NCBI GenBank assembly: GCA_036496585.1
Contig: DASXLB010000066.1
Location: 62,001-126,000, forward strand
Source of the DNA: Vicinamibacterales bacterium
GTDB taxonomy: Bacteria; Acidobacteriota; Vicinamibacteria; Vicinamibacterales; 2-12-FULL-66-21
Length of the DNA: 64,000 bases
Direction: 5' to 3'
The notes beneath the pieces are model-generated. The model was not told the origin of the DNA. It worked only from the letters and a program-made list of their open reading frames with translations, and did not search any database. Below are positions 45,368 through 54,799 of this stretch, piece by piece. Both the position numbers and the translations under genes were made by a program. The first letter of the stretch is position 1. Every line of letters begins with the position of its first letter.

Positions 45368-46561
45368 TTAGCGCGACCCGCCGCGCAACAGATCCAGCGT
45401 CGCGGAATAGTCGCGGCCGTTCGCGTCCGATCGACTGCCGATGGCGTGCTCGGCCCAGTCGAGCGGCGTACCCGCGAACTGCGGATCCTTCAGGTCGCGC
45501 CGCGCGCCGCGCTGCAGCAGCGCGCTCACGAGCGCGGCGTCGCCGTGCCACGCCGCCCAGTGCAGCGTCGAGACCCCTCGCTCGACGACGTCGCCGGGCC
45601 AGCCGACCGCGAGCAACCGGCGCGCGACGTCGCCGCGATCGCGGCTCGCTGCCGCGAAGAGCCACCCGTAGTCCTCGGGGTCGATCGACGCCACACGGCC
45701 GCGCAGGTCGGCGATCCGCGCCTCGTCGCCCGCCTGACAGGCGAGCGCGAGGGCCAGCGACGGCGGCGTCCGCGCCATCAGCTCGCGATGCGCGTCGTCG
45801 TGCCCGAACTGGCGCGCGATCTCGTGCGCGCCTTTTTCGCCGCCAAGCGTCCAGATGTAGATCGTCCCGCCGGCCCTCGGGTCGCGCATGGGAAACCAGG
45901 CGGGCGAGACACGCGTCCGGATCGCCGCCGGATCCCGGTCGAGACGTTCGCGCAGGCGATCGACATCGCCGACCGCTGCCAGCAGCAGCACGTCGGCTCG
46001 GGCGCCGCGTCCGACCAGATATCGCGCCACGGCCGGCCGATCGGAGACCATGTACTGGGCCGCCGTCGACTCATGGTCGACGTCACGGGCGTCAGGGTCG
46101 GCGCCATGGCCGAGCAGAAACTCGGCCATCTCGACGGTCTGCGCGAAGTGCAGCGGCAATTGTCCGTCGCCGCCGCGCGCGTGTACGAGCGCCGGCTCCG
46201 CCGCCAGCATCTGCCGCACTTCCTCCAGGGCGCCGAACTGGACGAGGTGATGAATCTCCGGGACGGCGCCACGGCTGATGAGGAACGCCGGGAGCCACGG
46301 CTTGCGCATCGCTCCGTCGAGCACGTGAAACGGCCCCGCCCACCAATGGCTCTTTTGATTGATGCTGGCGCCGGCTCGCAGCAGTACGTCGATCACGTCG
46401 GGGTTGGCGCGGGTCGCCGCCGCCATCAGCGCCGTCTGTCCGAAACTGTAGCCGGCCAGCGGCTCGTCGAGCGTCGCGGCGAGCGCCGGATCGGCCTCCA
46501 GCACGCGCGCCACGGCCTGTGGATCGTCGCTCCGGATGGCGTCGAGCAGTCCGTCGCTCAT
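45368..46561 (-). CDS. Ankyrin repeat protein
   Basis: 397 residues, cytoplasmic (no signal peptide). Ankyrin repeats can be counted through the chain: SFGQTALMAAATRANPDVIDVLLRAGASIN, DGQLPLHFAQTVEMAEFLLGHGADPDARD, ESTAAQYMVSDRPAVARYLVGRGARAD, and VSTLHWAAWHGDAALVSALLQRGARRDLKD near the end. Such proteins mediate protein contacts, and no enzymatic domain is seen. The start ATG overlaps the stop of the preceding exported-protein gene (ATGA), so it is the last gene of a four-gene overlapping operon with a kinase-aminotransferase, a glycosyltransferase and an exported protein. The logic of that combination is unclear. Confidence 0.85.
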   Translation of the reverse strand: MSDGLLDAIRSDDPQAVARVLEADPALAATLDEPLAGYSFGQTALMAAATRANPDVIDVLLRAGASINQKSHWWAGPFHVLDGAMRKPWLPAFLISRGAVPEIHHLVQFGALEEVRQMLAAEPALVHARGGDGQLPLHFAQTVEMAEFLLGHGADPDARDVDHESTAAQYMVSDRPAVARYLVGRGARADVLLLAAVGDVDRLRERLDRDPAAIRTRVSPAWFPMRDPRAGGTIYIWTLGGEKGAHEIARQFGHDDAHRELMARTPPSLALALACQAGDEARIADLRGRVASIDPEDYGWLFAAASRDRGDVARRLLAVGWPGDVVERGVSTLHWAAWHGDAALVSALLQRGARRDLKDPQFAGTPLDWAEHAIGSRSDANGRDYSATLDLLRGGSR

Positions 46562-48207
46562 CGGCAGCCCGGCATGCGAAAGGCGCCGATTCGGCTCGAG
46601 TACGCCGTCGCGTCCTTGGCGAGATAGTCACCGCCATACCACACGGTGCAATCGTCTGACGGGTCGATCGCCGTCGTCGTGTAGTCCTCCCAGCGCAGCG
46701 TCGTCGTCTGCGACGCGGCCCCCTCGGCGAGTACGGTCTCCTTCATCGACAGGACGCCGGGGGGATCGCGCTTCTCCCGCCCCGCAAACCGCTGGCCGGC
46801 GAAGTGCGGGGTGCCGCCAAACGAGTAGCCGATGCCGATGTTGCCGAAGCGATCGATCGCCGGGCTCGCCATCCAGCGATACAGGCCGCCGGGCGCATAG
46901 GTCCCCTGCTGCGCCAGCGACAGCGTTCGCGCCTTGTCGACGAGGAGCTCGTACCAGCGGACGCCGCCGCCGCCGGCTGCGGTGTTGACGGAATGGAGGG
47001 CCACGATCGCCTCGCGGTTGCCGATGCGGCGGTAAACCACACGCGACATGATCTTGTCGCCCTGCGCGTCGAGGCCGCGATCGGTGCCGGGCTGCGGCAC
47101 GCAGTTAGTCAGCTGGCCGCCGCACAGATATTGATAGGGAGCGACGGCGATCTTCACGGGCCCGACGAGCCGCGTGTTCGCCGGGGTGTTCCAGTCGACG
47201 TGGAACTGCCAGGTGTCGATGGTATCGGCCTCGAGGATCTTGTCGAGCTGCGTACCGCCGGCGGCGATCATCACGTTGGGCGCGCCCGCCGGCGGCGGCG
47301 ACGTGCCGTCAATATCGGCATTGTTGAGGAAGTTGACGTTGAGCACCACCTGGCACTGCTCGCTCGCCGGCTCCCCCTTCAGCATCCGCGCGCGGTCGAC
47401 AACGCAGGCATGCTTCTGCGTGGCGATCGTCTCCGAGATGCGATTGTCGCTGGAGCTGGTCGGCACGTAGTAACCGTCGATCCACACTGCCGGCCGCGGA
47501 TAGTCGGGAAACAGCGGCCGCTCGAAGGCGTAGCGATAGTAGGGGCCCATCGGATCCGGGCCGGTGCTGATGGCGTAACACATGGCGTACGTACCGGGCG
47601 GCGGAGGCGGCGGCGGTGCCCCCTGCGCCCGCTGACCGCGTCCCTGCGCCGGGGCCGGCGGGATCGGCGGATTCGCCGGCAGCGCAGCCGCAGCGCCGGG
47701 CGAGGACGCCTGTCCGGGCGCCGCGAGTTGTCCCGGCGGCGCGGGCGTGCCGATCGGCGGCCGTTCGCCGACATCGGTCAACGGGATCCGCGAGAAGATC
47801 GGCATCGTCACCAGCCAGCGGTTCGCGAGTTGGTCGTAGCGAACGACGGCGTCGCCGTTGTTGCGTGACGCGCACGGACCGCCGAGACCCGCGAACACGA
47901 CGTTGGTCTCGACCGGACCGTAGAGCGCTCGGCCCGTGTCGGCGAAACGCCTGCCCTTCTTGGTGAAGATCGCGAGGCGCGTGTTGACCGTCTGGACGAT
48001 GTGATCGGGGCCGACGGCGAGACTGTTGTCGGACGGGTTGCGCCCTTCGTACTTGCCTTGCGGCCCCTCGAAGCCGACGCCCAGGCCGTCGAACTGCGCG
48101 ACGAGGCGCGCCGCGGGCCTGGTCCCTTCAGTCGTCTGCTCGATGGTCGTGCCGGCGGGCGGCACCACGGCGAGCAGGGCGGCGATCGTGGCCAGTCGAA
48201 TTCTCAT
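46558..48207 (-). CDS. Exported protein of unknown function
   Basis: 549 residues from the ATG at 48207. Signal peptide (RIRLATIAALLAVVPPAGT). A beta-rich sequence follows with aromatic and Asp-rich turns (NNGDAVVRYDQLANRWLVTMPIF, YAISTGPDPMGPYYRYAFERPLFPDYPRPAVWIDGYYVPTSSSDN, SPAIDRFGNIGIGYSFGGT, WYGGDYL), suggesting a propeller-like fold. A Pro/Ala/Gly-rich linker lies at about 148-200, between VGERPPIGTPAPPG and GTYAMCYA. Several Cys residues (GPCASR, MCYA, HACVV, EQCQVV, LCGG, TNCV) could form disulfides in the periplasm. I do not recognise an enzyme signature. The gene overlaps its upstream neighbour (glycosyltransferase) and downstream neighbour (ankyrin) by ATGA, so the four products are made together. 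Confidence 0.65.
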   Translation of the reverse strand: MRIRLATIAALLAVVPPAGTTIEQTTEGTRPAARLVAQFDGLGVGFEGPQGKYEGRNPSDNSLAVGPDHIVQTVNTRLAIFTKKGRRFADTGRALYGPVETNVVFAGLGGPCASRNNGDAVVRYDQLANRWLVTMPIFSRIPLTDVGERPPIGTPAPPGQLAAPGQASSPGAAAALPANPPIPPAPAQGRGQRAQGAPPPPPPPGTYAMCYAISTGPDPMGPYYRYAFERPLFPDYPRPAVWIDGYYVPTSSSDNRISETIATQKHACVVDRARMLKGEPASEQCQVVLNVNFLNNADIDGTSPPPAGAPNVMIAAGGTQLDKILEADTIDTWQFHVDWNTPANTRLVGPVKIAVAPYQYLCGGQLTNCVPQPGTDRGLDAQGDKIMSRVVYRRIGNREAIVALHSVNTAAGGGGVRWYELLVDKARTLSLAQQGTYAPGGLYRWMASPAIDRFGNIGIGYSFGGTPHFAGQRFAGREKRDPPGVLSMKETVLAEGAASQTTTLRWEDYTTTAIDPSDDCTVWYGGDYLAKDATAYSSRIGAFRMPGCR

Positions 48208-48905
48208 TTGTGGTGTCGTGTATACCAGAAGTCGAGCCCCTCGCGGCTGCGCAGCGAGCCCGGCCGCGCCAAGCGGACGATGAGCCACAGGCTGTGTCCA
48301 AGCGAATAGTGATCCGCCTTGCGGGCCGAGGTCAGCACGTCGCCCGGAAGAATGACGAATCGCCCGAGCCGCTTCATCGCGCGGCTCAGATGGATCTCTT
48401 CGCTGGCGAAATAGCGCTCGTCGAAGCCTCCTGCCCGCTCGAACGCGGCGCGGTCGGCGAAGAGAAAGCAGCCGGCGGCCCACCGCGCCTTCCGCAGGAC
48501 CCACGTGGCGAAGGCGATGCTGCGGTGCGCCCAGCGCGGCGCGTCCGGCTCGAACACCGCACCGGCACCGCCGCCGACCGCTCCCTCCCGCCACGCCGCG
48601 ACCGCGTCGTGCAGCACGGCTGCCGGCACGCTCGTGTCGGCGTCGACGAACACCAGCAGCTGTCCGCGCGCCACGCGTGCGCCGGCGTTGCGCGCCGCCG
48701 CGATCTGCCGCATCTGCACCTCGACGACGCCGGCGCCGCGGGCACGCGCGATCGCCGCCGTGCGGTCGGTCGACCCGTCGTCGACGACGATGATCTCCGC
48801 GTCGAGGCCGCGCGCCGCCACGCCCAGCGCGTCGAGCGTCGCGCCCAGCAGGGCCTCTTCGTTGTGCGCGGGGACGATCAGGGAGACGATCGGCGAATCG
48901 GACAT
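48204..48905 (-). CDS. Family 2 glycosyltransferase
   Basis: 233 residues. GT-A fold motifs: PIVSLIVPAHNEEALLGATLDAL, EIIVVDDGSTDRTAAIAR, and the metal-binding VFVDADTSVP; later AFERAGGFDERYFASEEIHLSRAMKRLG gives the acceptor/catalytic ED-like region. A short C-terminal amphipathic stretch (LWLIVRLARPGSL) may touch the membrane. It would transfer a sugar from a nucleotide or dolichol-type donor to an acceptor. It starts inside the stop of the kinase-aminotransferase gene and ends inside the start of the exported-protein gene. Confidence 0.88.
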   Translation of the reverse strand: MSDSPIVSLIVPAHNEEALLGATLDALGVAARGLDAEIIVVDDGSTDRTAAIARARGAGVVEVQMRQIAAARNAGARVARGQLLVFVDADTSVPAAVLHDAVAAWREGAVGGGAGAVFEPDAPRWAHRSIAFATWVLRKARWAAGCFLFADRAAFERAGGFDERYFASEEIHLSRAMKRLGRFVILPGDVLTSARKADHYSLGHSLWLIVRLARPGSLRSREGLDFWYTRHHK

Positions 48906-51205
48906 CAGGCTGGCCTGGCACGGCCGAGCACGTCGGCCAGGACGTCGGTCAAGAACGCTCCGTCCGCTTCGGTGAACGGCATCGGCGGACGGATCTTGAT
49001 CACGTTGTGAAACGGTCCGTCGGTGCCGAGGAGGATGCCGCGCTCGCGCATCAAGTTGACGACGTCGGACGCCGCGGCCGCCGCCGGCTCCTGCGTCGCG
49101 TGATCGTTCACCAGCTCGACACCGAGGAAGAGCCCGCTGCCGCGGATGTCGCCGACGAGCGGGTGATCGCCGATCGCCGCCCGCAGGCGGCACAGCAACG
49201 ACGCCCCCACGGCACGCGCGTGCTCCTGCAGCCGCTCCTCCTGCACCACGTCGAGCACCGCGAGGCCGACCGCGCACGCCACGGTGCTGCCGCCGAACGT
49301 GCTGAAAAACTCCATCCCGTTGTCGAACGACGCCGCGATCTCCGGCCTCGTCACCACCACGCCAAGCGGATAGCCGTTGCCGATCGGCTTGCCGAGTACG
49401 ACAATGTCGGGAACGACGCCGTGCGCTTCAAACGCATAGAAATGCGTGCCCATCCGCCCGTAGGCCGTCTGGACCTCGTCGGCGATGCAGACGCCGCCGG
49501 CGCCGCGGACGATGGCGTAGACCGACGCGAGGTAGCTGTCCGGAAGCAGAATCTGGCCGCCAACGCTCGGCGCGCTCTCGGCGATGAAGGCGCCGGGATT
49601 GGGGGCGTAGCGCGCGAACTCGGCGTACTTCTCCCCTGCGCGCGGGTCGTCGCGGCGGTACTTGCCGCGGTAGGTGTCGGGCAGCGGCAGCACGTGCACC
49701 CACGGCGGCGCCCCTTCCCCGCCGGGGCCGTTGAACTTGTAGGGACTGATGTCGACGAGCGTCGAGGTATGACCGTGATACGCCGCGTCGAGCACGAGCA
49801 CGTTGCGGCGGCGCGTGTGCGCACGCGCCAGGCGCAGCGCCAGCTCGTTGGCTTCGCTGCCGGAGTTGACGAAATAGCAGATCGCGAGCGGCGGCGGCAG
49901 CGTCGCGACGAGGCGCTCGGCGAACGAGGCCAGCTTGTCGTGCAGGTAGCGCGTGTTGGTGTTGAGCACGAGCATCTGCTCGGTCGCGGCGCCGACGACG
50001 CGCGGGTGGCTGTGACCGACGTGCGGAACGTTGTTGTAGGCGTCGAGATAGCGGCGGCCGGCGTGGTCGTAGAGATGCTGCATCCAGCCGCGCACCACCT
50101 TCACGGGCCGGCGGTAGGCGACCGAGACGTTGGCGCCGATGACCCGCCGGCGGGCCGCAAGGGTTTCCTCCGCCGTCCGTCCGCGCGCCTGCCGGATGAC
50201 TTCCTCCGCCTCGTCGAAGGCGATCGCCGCGAGCTGCGGCAGCGTCCGCGCGATTGGCGCCTGGCTGATCGCCAGGTAGGGATCGCCGGGCCGCTCGCGC
50301 TGCTGCCGCGCCGCAATGCAGACACTCGCGCACAGCCGCAGCAGCACGAGCCCGAACAGCGCCGCGATCTCCTCGTCGTCGACCGCGCGCCAGCGCGCGT
50401 AGCCGCGGAACACCGAGACGACGGCGTCGAGCGGATCGGATCGGTCGAGCACCGCATAGGCGATCGCGATGGCGAGATCGGCGACGGCGTAGGAGTAGAC
50501 GATGTCGCCGAAATCGAGGAAGCCGCTGACCGTCCTGGCTGGCGGCGCCTCCACCAGTACGTTGTAATCGTTCGGATCGTTGTGGACGACGGCACGGCGC
50601 AGACGCGCGTGGCGTTCGCCGTCGCGGGCCTGGATGCGGGCGGCGAGATCGCCGACGAGCGCGCGAAGTGTGTCATCGCCGACGAGCGGCAGCCCCTGGT
50701 CGATCACCGCGCCTGCCTGGGCCAGATCCCAGTAGAAGTCGCGATGCACGGCCGGGTCGTCGAAGCCGTCCAGAGCGGCGTCGAGCTCGGCGAGACGCGC
50801 CCCGAGATCCTCGAGGGCGTCGAGCGGGAGGGGCGCCGCCTCGGCCAGCGGCACACCAGGCAGCCAAGTCAACAGGCGTACGAGGTGCGTCGCCTCCCCG
50901 GCGACCTCCGCCAGGAAACGTCCGTCGAGCGCCGGCACGACTGACGGAACGAGCGTCGTTCGCCGCGCCACGTGCGCCAGCGCAGCATTCTGCGCCTCGA
51001 GCAGAGCGCGGTCGTCGGCGGCGTTGGCGATCTTGAGGACGAACAGGTCGCCGGCGGCGGTCTGCAGCCGAAAGTTCTGATCGCGCTCGCTCGGCAGCGG
51101 CGCGGCCTCGGCGTCGAGGCCATAGAGGCGCCGCGCCAGCGCCGCCGCGTCGGCGGCACTGAACGAGGGAGCGGTGCGCAGGATGTCGCGCGCGGGTGTC
51201 GTCAC
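48905..51205 (-). CDS. Bifunctional APH-type kinase / class III PLP aminotransferase-like enzyme
   Basis: 766 residues from GTG at 51205 (upstream in-frame sequence to 51307 is not protein-like). The N-terminal half is an aminoglycoside-phosphotransferase/choline-kinase-type kinase: catalytic [15 protein letters not shown] and metal-binding [19 protein letters not shown]. The C-terminal half is a class III aminotransferase with [28 protein letters not shown] and PLP Lys606 in [12 protein letters not shown]. The arrangement resembles bacterial fusion relatives of ethanolamine-phosphate and hydroxylysine-phosphate phospho-lyases, where the kinase phosphorylates an amino-alcohol and the PLP domain removes phosphate and ammonia. 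Some family members have a peptidase-M23 domain between the halves; none is seen here. Substrate inferred, not shown. First gene of the four-gene operon. Confidence 0.82.
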   Translation of the reverse strand: MTTPARDILRTAPSFSAADAAALARRLYGLDAEAAPLPSERDQNFRLQTAAGDLFVLKIANAADDRALLEAQNAALAHVARRTTLVPSVVPALDGRFLAEVAGEATHLVRLLTWLPGVPLAEAAPLPLDALEDLGARLAELDAALDGFDDPAVHRDFYWDLAQAGAVIDQGLPLVGDDTLRALVGDLAARIQARDGERHARLRRAVVHNDPNDYNVLVEAPPARTVSGFLDFGDIVYSYAVADLAIAIAYAVLDRSDPLDAVVSVFRGYARWRAVDDEEIAALFGLVLLRLCASVCIAARQQRERPGDPYLAISQAPIARTLPQLAAIAFDEAEEVIRQARGRTAEETLAARRRVIGANVSVAYRRPVKVVRGWMQHLYDHAGRRYLDAYNNVPHVGHSHPRVVGAATEQMLVLNTNTRYLHDKLASFAERLVATLPPPLAICYFVNSGSEANELALRLARAHTRRRNVLVLDAAYHGHTSTLVDISPYKFNGPGGEGAPPWVHVLPLPDTYRGKYRRDDPRAGEKYAEFARYAPNPGAFIAESAPSVGGQILLPDSYLASVYAIVRGAGGVCIADEVQTAYGRMGTHFYAFEAHGVVPDIVVLGKPIGNGYPLGVVVTRPEIAASFDNGMEFFSTFGGSTVACAVGLAVLDVVQEERLQEHARAVGASLLCRLRAAIGDHPLVGDIRGSGLFLGVELVNDHATQEPAAAAASDVVNLMRERGILLGTDGPFHNVIKIRPPMPFTEADGAFLTDVLADVLGRARPA

Positions 51206-51444
51206 TGCACGTCTCGGTGTCGCGACAGCAAGACTAACAGGCCCGGCGCGCGACGGCCAGCGCCGCTGATAGCGGAAACTGACGGTAATCTGCGCGAGGA
51301 CGCTCACGCGGCGCGGAGGGTTACGAGGAAATGGATGTTCGAAACCGACGCGTTGGTTCGTCGGGAATGAGCCGGCCCACGCGATCGACAGATCTTGGAT
51401 CGACGACCGGCCCGTGCAGGTTCAGGGTTCGCGGCGGCGATCGC

Positions 51445-54400
51445 CTAGCGGCCGCCTCCCGACGCCGTCGTCGTGCGGACCGCCGGCGTGGAGGCGCCGG
51501 CAAGGTCGTTCCAGTTCAGCAGGGCGTTGAACACCATGTTGAATTCCGCCTGGTTCTGCCAGCGATAGATCGGGTTGTTCGAGAACAGCACGACGCGCCC
51601 CTTGCCGGTGTAGCCGCCGGGCACGTCGACCGCGAACGGCCGGTTGGTGATCTCGTCGGCGCCACGCATCAGGCCGCTCAGCACGTTGGACTCGCCGCCC
51701 GCGTAGCGCGCCAGCACCGCGTTCTGATCCGGCTGGCCGACCGACATCAGCGGGCCGCCGAGATACTTGATGGGGATGACCTTCTCTGTGTAGCCGTAGA
51801 AGACCGGGTGCTCGGGCCTGACGATCTCGGCGTTGACGAGCGGACGCGGCGCGTAGAAGTTCGCAGACGTCTGACCCGAGGCGTCGACGGTACGGGCGAA
51901 GCCGAGCTCGGTCGGGAACTGGACCGCCTGGCTGGTGCAGATCAGCGTGCCGCCGCCGTCGAGAAACCTGGCGAAGGCGTCGACCCCTTCGCCGCCCATG
52001 CCGCCGGTGATGTCGGACGACTCGCCGTACATCCCGAGGAACTTGTACTTGTCGGTCTTCATGTACGGCACGGGACGCGCGGCCGGCGGCGCGAAGACCG
52101 CGGCGCGATTCGCCTGCTGCGCCGGCATCACGATCACGTCGTAGTCGGCTCGCAGGTTGCCTTTCTTGACGCGCTCCTTGAAGATCAGGTCGTAGGGCAC
52201 GCCGAAACGATCGAAGGTCAGCCGGTACCAGCCGATCTCCTGTGTGTTGTTCCACGACGAGTAGATCGCCACGCGCGGCAGGTCGGCGTCGTGCGTCGCG
52301 ACCGACGGCGCCTGCGACAGCGCGGCGGCCGTCAGGCCGAACTGCTCGACCGCCGCCTTCACAGCGGCCACGTCTGCACCGGGCCCAATCACGAACGACC
52401 CGGCCGGGAACTCGACGCCATCGGCCGTAAAGGTCTTCTCGGCGATCTTCATCGGCACGCTCTTCAGCTTGTAGCGGAAGGCGATCATGTTGTTGGAGCC
52501 GTAGTGCGCGACCGCGATGCCGGCGGTGCCGCTGCCGGCAGTCCTGCCTTTCACGGCCGCTTCCTTCACTGGCGTCACCGCCACGTCGAGAATTGCTTTC
52601 TCCTTGATTTCCTTCACCTCGACGCCCATCGCCAGCCCCATCGTCCAGCCGCTGTCGTCGTAGGTCGTGAGGTTCGGATCGGGATAGCTCTGGCGCTCGA
52701 GAAGGTTCTTCGCCAGGCGGCCGTACGGCTGGTCGCGCTTGATCACGTAGGAGCCGGCCGGATACGTGGCGTCGCCGATCTTGATCTCCGCCTTGGCCTC
52801 CCCGACTTCAATCGCCTGCGCGCGCAACACGTTGACCAGCGCCACGGCGCGCGTCATGTCCTTCGTCCCCGCCGGGATGACGTACCCGTACGGCGCGTTG
52901 GTCTTGCCGTCGTCGATGGAGTGCTGCGTCTTCCGGTAGAAGTTCTCGATGACGATGTTGGGGATCATCGAGGTGAGCTGGAGGCCGGACAGGACGCCGG
53001 TTTCCATGTAGTTGGTGTTGTCACGGCGCGAGAAGTTGGTCAGCGCTTCCGGCGGAATCGGGAGTCCGCGGTACCACTCACGCGGCTGTCCGCCGCCGCG
53101 CCCGGTCGGCGCTGCGCCGGCACGTCCACCGTTGAACACCTGGCCGGGAATCTCGGCGGCCCGTCCCGCCGGCGCGTTCTCGCCAGCAGCCGCCGCGCCG
53201 CGTCCCCCGCCTCCCCGTCCGCCACGGCCCTGGCCGCGTCCACCGCCAGCGTCGGCCGCCGCTGGAGCGGTAGCACCTGCAGCACCCGCACCCGCTGCAC
53301 CCGCGCCTGCAGCACCCGCGCCTGCAGCACCACCGGCACCCGCAGCACCAGCACCCGCGGCACGTCCAGCGCCCGCAGCACCAGCACCCCCGGCGCCCGC
53401 GGCGCGTCCAGCACCCGCAGCACCCGCTCCGGGCGCGGCTTCGCGGCCCGACTGCGTCTCGTACATGCGCATCATGCCGTTGTGGTTGTAGGCGACCGAG
53501 CCGAGGTAACCCGGCGACCAGCCGTCCATGAAGGCATGCGTATAGACGCCCGGGATGCCGTACTTCGTCATCTGCTCCAGCTCGAAGTTGGAGAAGAACG
53601 GCAGCTCGGTGAAGAGAATCGGATCGAGATTCGGATTCTGAGGCGGCCCTCCGCTGTAGGTGTACATCAGCGGCTGCGCTTCGTGGAGGTCGTGCATGAT
53701 CGGCGGATGCGCCGTGTAGTACCAGTCGACGAGCGCGCGCATCGACACGTTAGAGAGGTTGATGTCGCGGTTATTGTCGTGGAAGACGTACTTGCCCCAG
53801 TAGGGTAACTGCGCGCCGCCGCGTCCCCCGCCGGCGGCCGGTGCAGGTGCACCCGCGGCACCAGCAGCACCAGCACCTTGGGCACCACCGGCACCCTGCG
53901 CACCTTCAGCGCCTCGCGCGAGAGGCGTGTCCTGCTCCTCGAGCCCTTTGTAATACCAGTCGACGTTGCGATCGCGGCCGTCGGGATCGGCGACTGGGGT
54001 GATCGACACGATGACGTTGTTCCGGATTTGCGAGATGAGCGGTGACGTCTCCGTGACGAGCCGGTAGGCCAGCTCCATCAGCATCTCGGACGGCCCGGTC
54101 TCGCCGCTGTGCAGGCCGCCCATGAAGTGATAGTGCGGCTTGGTCGTGGCGATGAGCTGCCTGACCTGATCGGGCGTCAGGCCGCGCGGATCGGCGATCT
54201 TCGCCAGATTGTCGCGGTTCTTCTGCAGGTTCCGGATGTTGTCGTCGGCGCTGACCCAGACGACGACGAGCTCGCGGCCTTCGTCCGACCGGCCGATCGT
54301 TTCAACCCTGACCCGCGGCGATGCTTTCTCGAGCGCGCGGTAATACTTCAGGATGTCGGCGTAGTAGGTGAGCTTGTAGGGCGCCCCGATGTAGTAGCCG

Positions 54401-54612
54401 AGAACGTCCTTCGGCGTCGGGATCCCCTTGACGAGCGGCAGGTGGTCGACGAGCGGGCTGCCGCCGTACCATTTGCCCGTCCACTCCTTGACCGACTTCT
54501 CGAATTCCGCGTCCTGCTGCTGCGCGGGATCGCGGGTCTCGGTCACCATCTGCTGCGCCGGCAGCGCCACGGCCGCGACGAGCAGGCCTGCGCCGACCAG
54601 GAACTTCCTCAT
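51445..54612 (-). CDS. Exported M14-family zinc carboxypeptidase with long Ala/Gly-rich insertions
   Basis: 1055 residues. Signal peptide (KFLVGAGLLVAAVALPAQQ). The M14 catalytic domain (about 70-400) has the zinc-binding GGLHSGETGPSEM (His and Glu) and the third ligand in MHDLHEAQP. Two low-complexity insertions interrupt it: a Gly/Ala/Gln tract near 235-265 and a long Ala-Gly repeat near 395-475 followed by Arg/Gly-rich sequence to about 510. The C-terminal part (from about 560) carries beta domains and a GATase-like segment (DADLPRVAIYSSWNN, GGTLICTSQAVQF). It probably trims peptides or peptidoglycan-linked peptides outside the cytoplasm. The ribosome site AAGGAGAT is nine bases before the ATG. 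The insertions are encoded by short tandem DNA repeats. Confidence 0.85.
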   Translation of the reverse strand: MRKFLVGAGLLVAAVALPAQQMVTETRDPAQQQDAEFEKSVKEWTGKWYGGSPLVDHLPLVKGIPTPKDVLGYYIGAPYKLTYYADILKYYRALEKASPRVRVETIGRSDEGRELVVVWVSADDNIRNLQKNRDNLAKIADPRGLTPDQVRQLIATTKPHYHFMGGLHSGETGPSEMLMELAYRLVTETSPLISQIRNNVIVSITPVADPDGRDRNVDWYYKGLEEQDTPLARGAEGAQGAGGAQGAGAAGAAGAPAPAAGGGRGGAQLPYWGKYVFHDNNRDINLSNVSMRALVDWYYTAHPPIMHDLHEAQPLMYTYSGGPPQNPNLDPILFTELPFFSNFELEQMTKYGIPGVYTHAFMDGWSPGYLGSVAYNHNGMMRMYETQSGREAAPGAGAAGAGRAAGAGGAGAAGAGRAAGAGAAGAGGAAGAGAAGAGAAGAGAAGATAPAAADAGGGRGQGRGGRGGGGRGAAAAGENAPAGRAAEIPGQVFNGGRAGAAPTGRGGGQPREWYRGLPIPPEALTNFSRRDNTNYMETGVLSGLQLTSMIPNIVIENFYRKTQHSIDDGKTNAPYGYVIPAGTKDMTRAVALVNVLRAQAIEVGEAKAEIKIGDATYPAGSYVIKRDQPYGRLAKNLLERQSYPDPNLTTYDDSGWTMGLAMGVEVKEIKEKAILDVAVTPVKEAAVKGRTAGSGTAGIAVAHYGSNNMIAFRYKLKSVPMKIAEKTFTADGVEFPAGSFVIGPGADVAAVKAAVEQFGLTAAALSQAPSVATHDADLPRVAIYSSWNNTQEIGWYRLTFDRFGVPYDLIFKERVKKGNLRADYDVIVMPAQQANRAAVFAPPAARPVPYMKTDKYKFLGMYGESSDITGGMGGEGVDAFARFLDGGGTLICTSQAVQFPTELGFARTVDASGQTSANFYAPRPLVNAEIVRPEHPVFYGYTEKVIPIKYLGGPLMSVGQPDQNAVLARYAGGESNVLSGLMRGADEITNRPFAVDVPGGYTGKGRVVLFSNNPIYRWQNQAEFNMVFNALLNWNDLAGASTPAVRTTTASGGGR
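53270..53430 (-). repeat. Tandem GCACC-type repeat encoding Ala-Gly tract of the M14 peptidase
   Basis: Within the peptidase gene the DNA is built from repeating GCACC/GCGCC pentamer-like units. Two adjacent identical copies of a 15-nt unit lie at 53297-53311 and 53312-53326. In the coding strand this gives GGTGC-rich codons for alternating Ala and Gly. A shorter array of the same kind lies at 53840-53910. Arrays of this type can expand or contract by slippage without breaking the frame when units are multiples of three. Confidence 0.7.
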
Positions 54613-54717
54613 GCCGGGTGATCTCCTTGAGTGGCCGGATGATATCAGGCTTCAGCGGACGACAAGGTCGCGCGTCTGCACGTCGGCACCGGTCACGCCC
54701 GCCCGCTTCGCACCCCT

Positions 54718-54783
54718 AGCACCAGCACCCTTAGCACCCCTGGCACCCTCAGCACCAGCACCCTTAGCACCCCTGGCACCCTC
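54718..54783. repeat. Two perfect tandem copies of a 33-bp repeat in an intergenic region
   Basis: 54718-54750 and 54751-54783 are identical 33-mers made of AGCACC-type units. Degenerate partial copies flank them on both sides (54706-54717 and 54784-54801). The array begins directly after the stop codon (minus strand) of the 282-residue exported protein and lies upstream of the M14 peptidase gene. The motif is the same GGTGC-type unit as in the arrays at 53270-53430, 53840-53910 and 39350-39440. It is a multiple of three bases even though it is not in a gene here. Confidence 0.85.
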
Positions 54784-54799
54784 AGCACCTTTAGCACCT

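Noticed and set aside
51430..51460. Palindromic GGCGATCGCC at the stop of the M14 gene as a terminator
   Set aside because: The perfect palindrome is only 10 bp with no loop, has no T-tract and lies in a GC-rich context where such sites are frequent.
54718..54783. Possible CRISPR array
   Set aside because: The 33-bp units are directly adjacent without unique spacers, and no cas gene is present; it is a simple tandem repeat.
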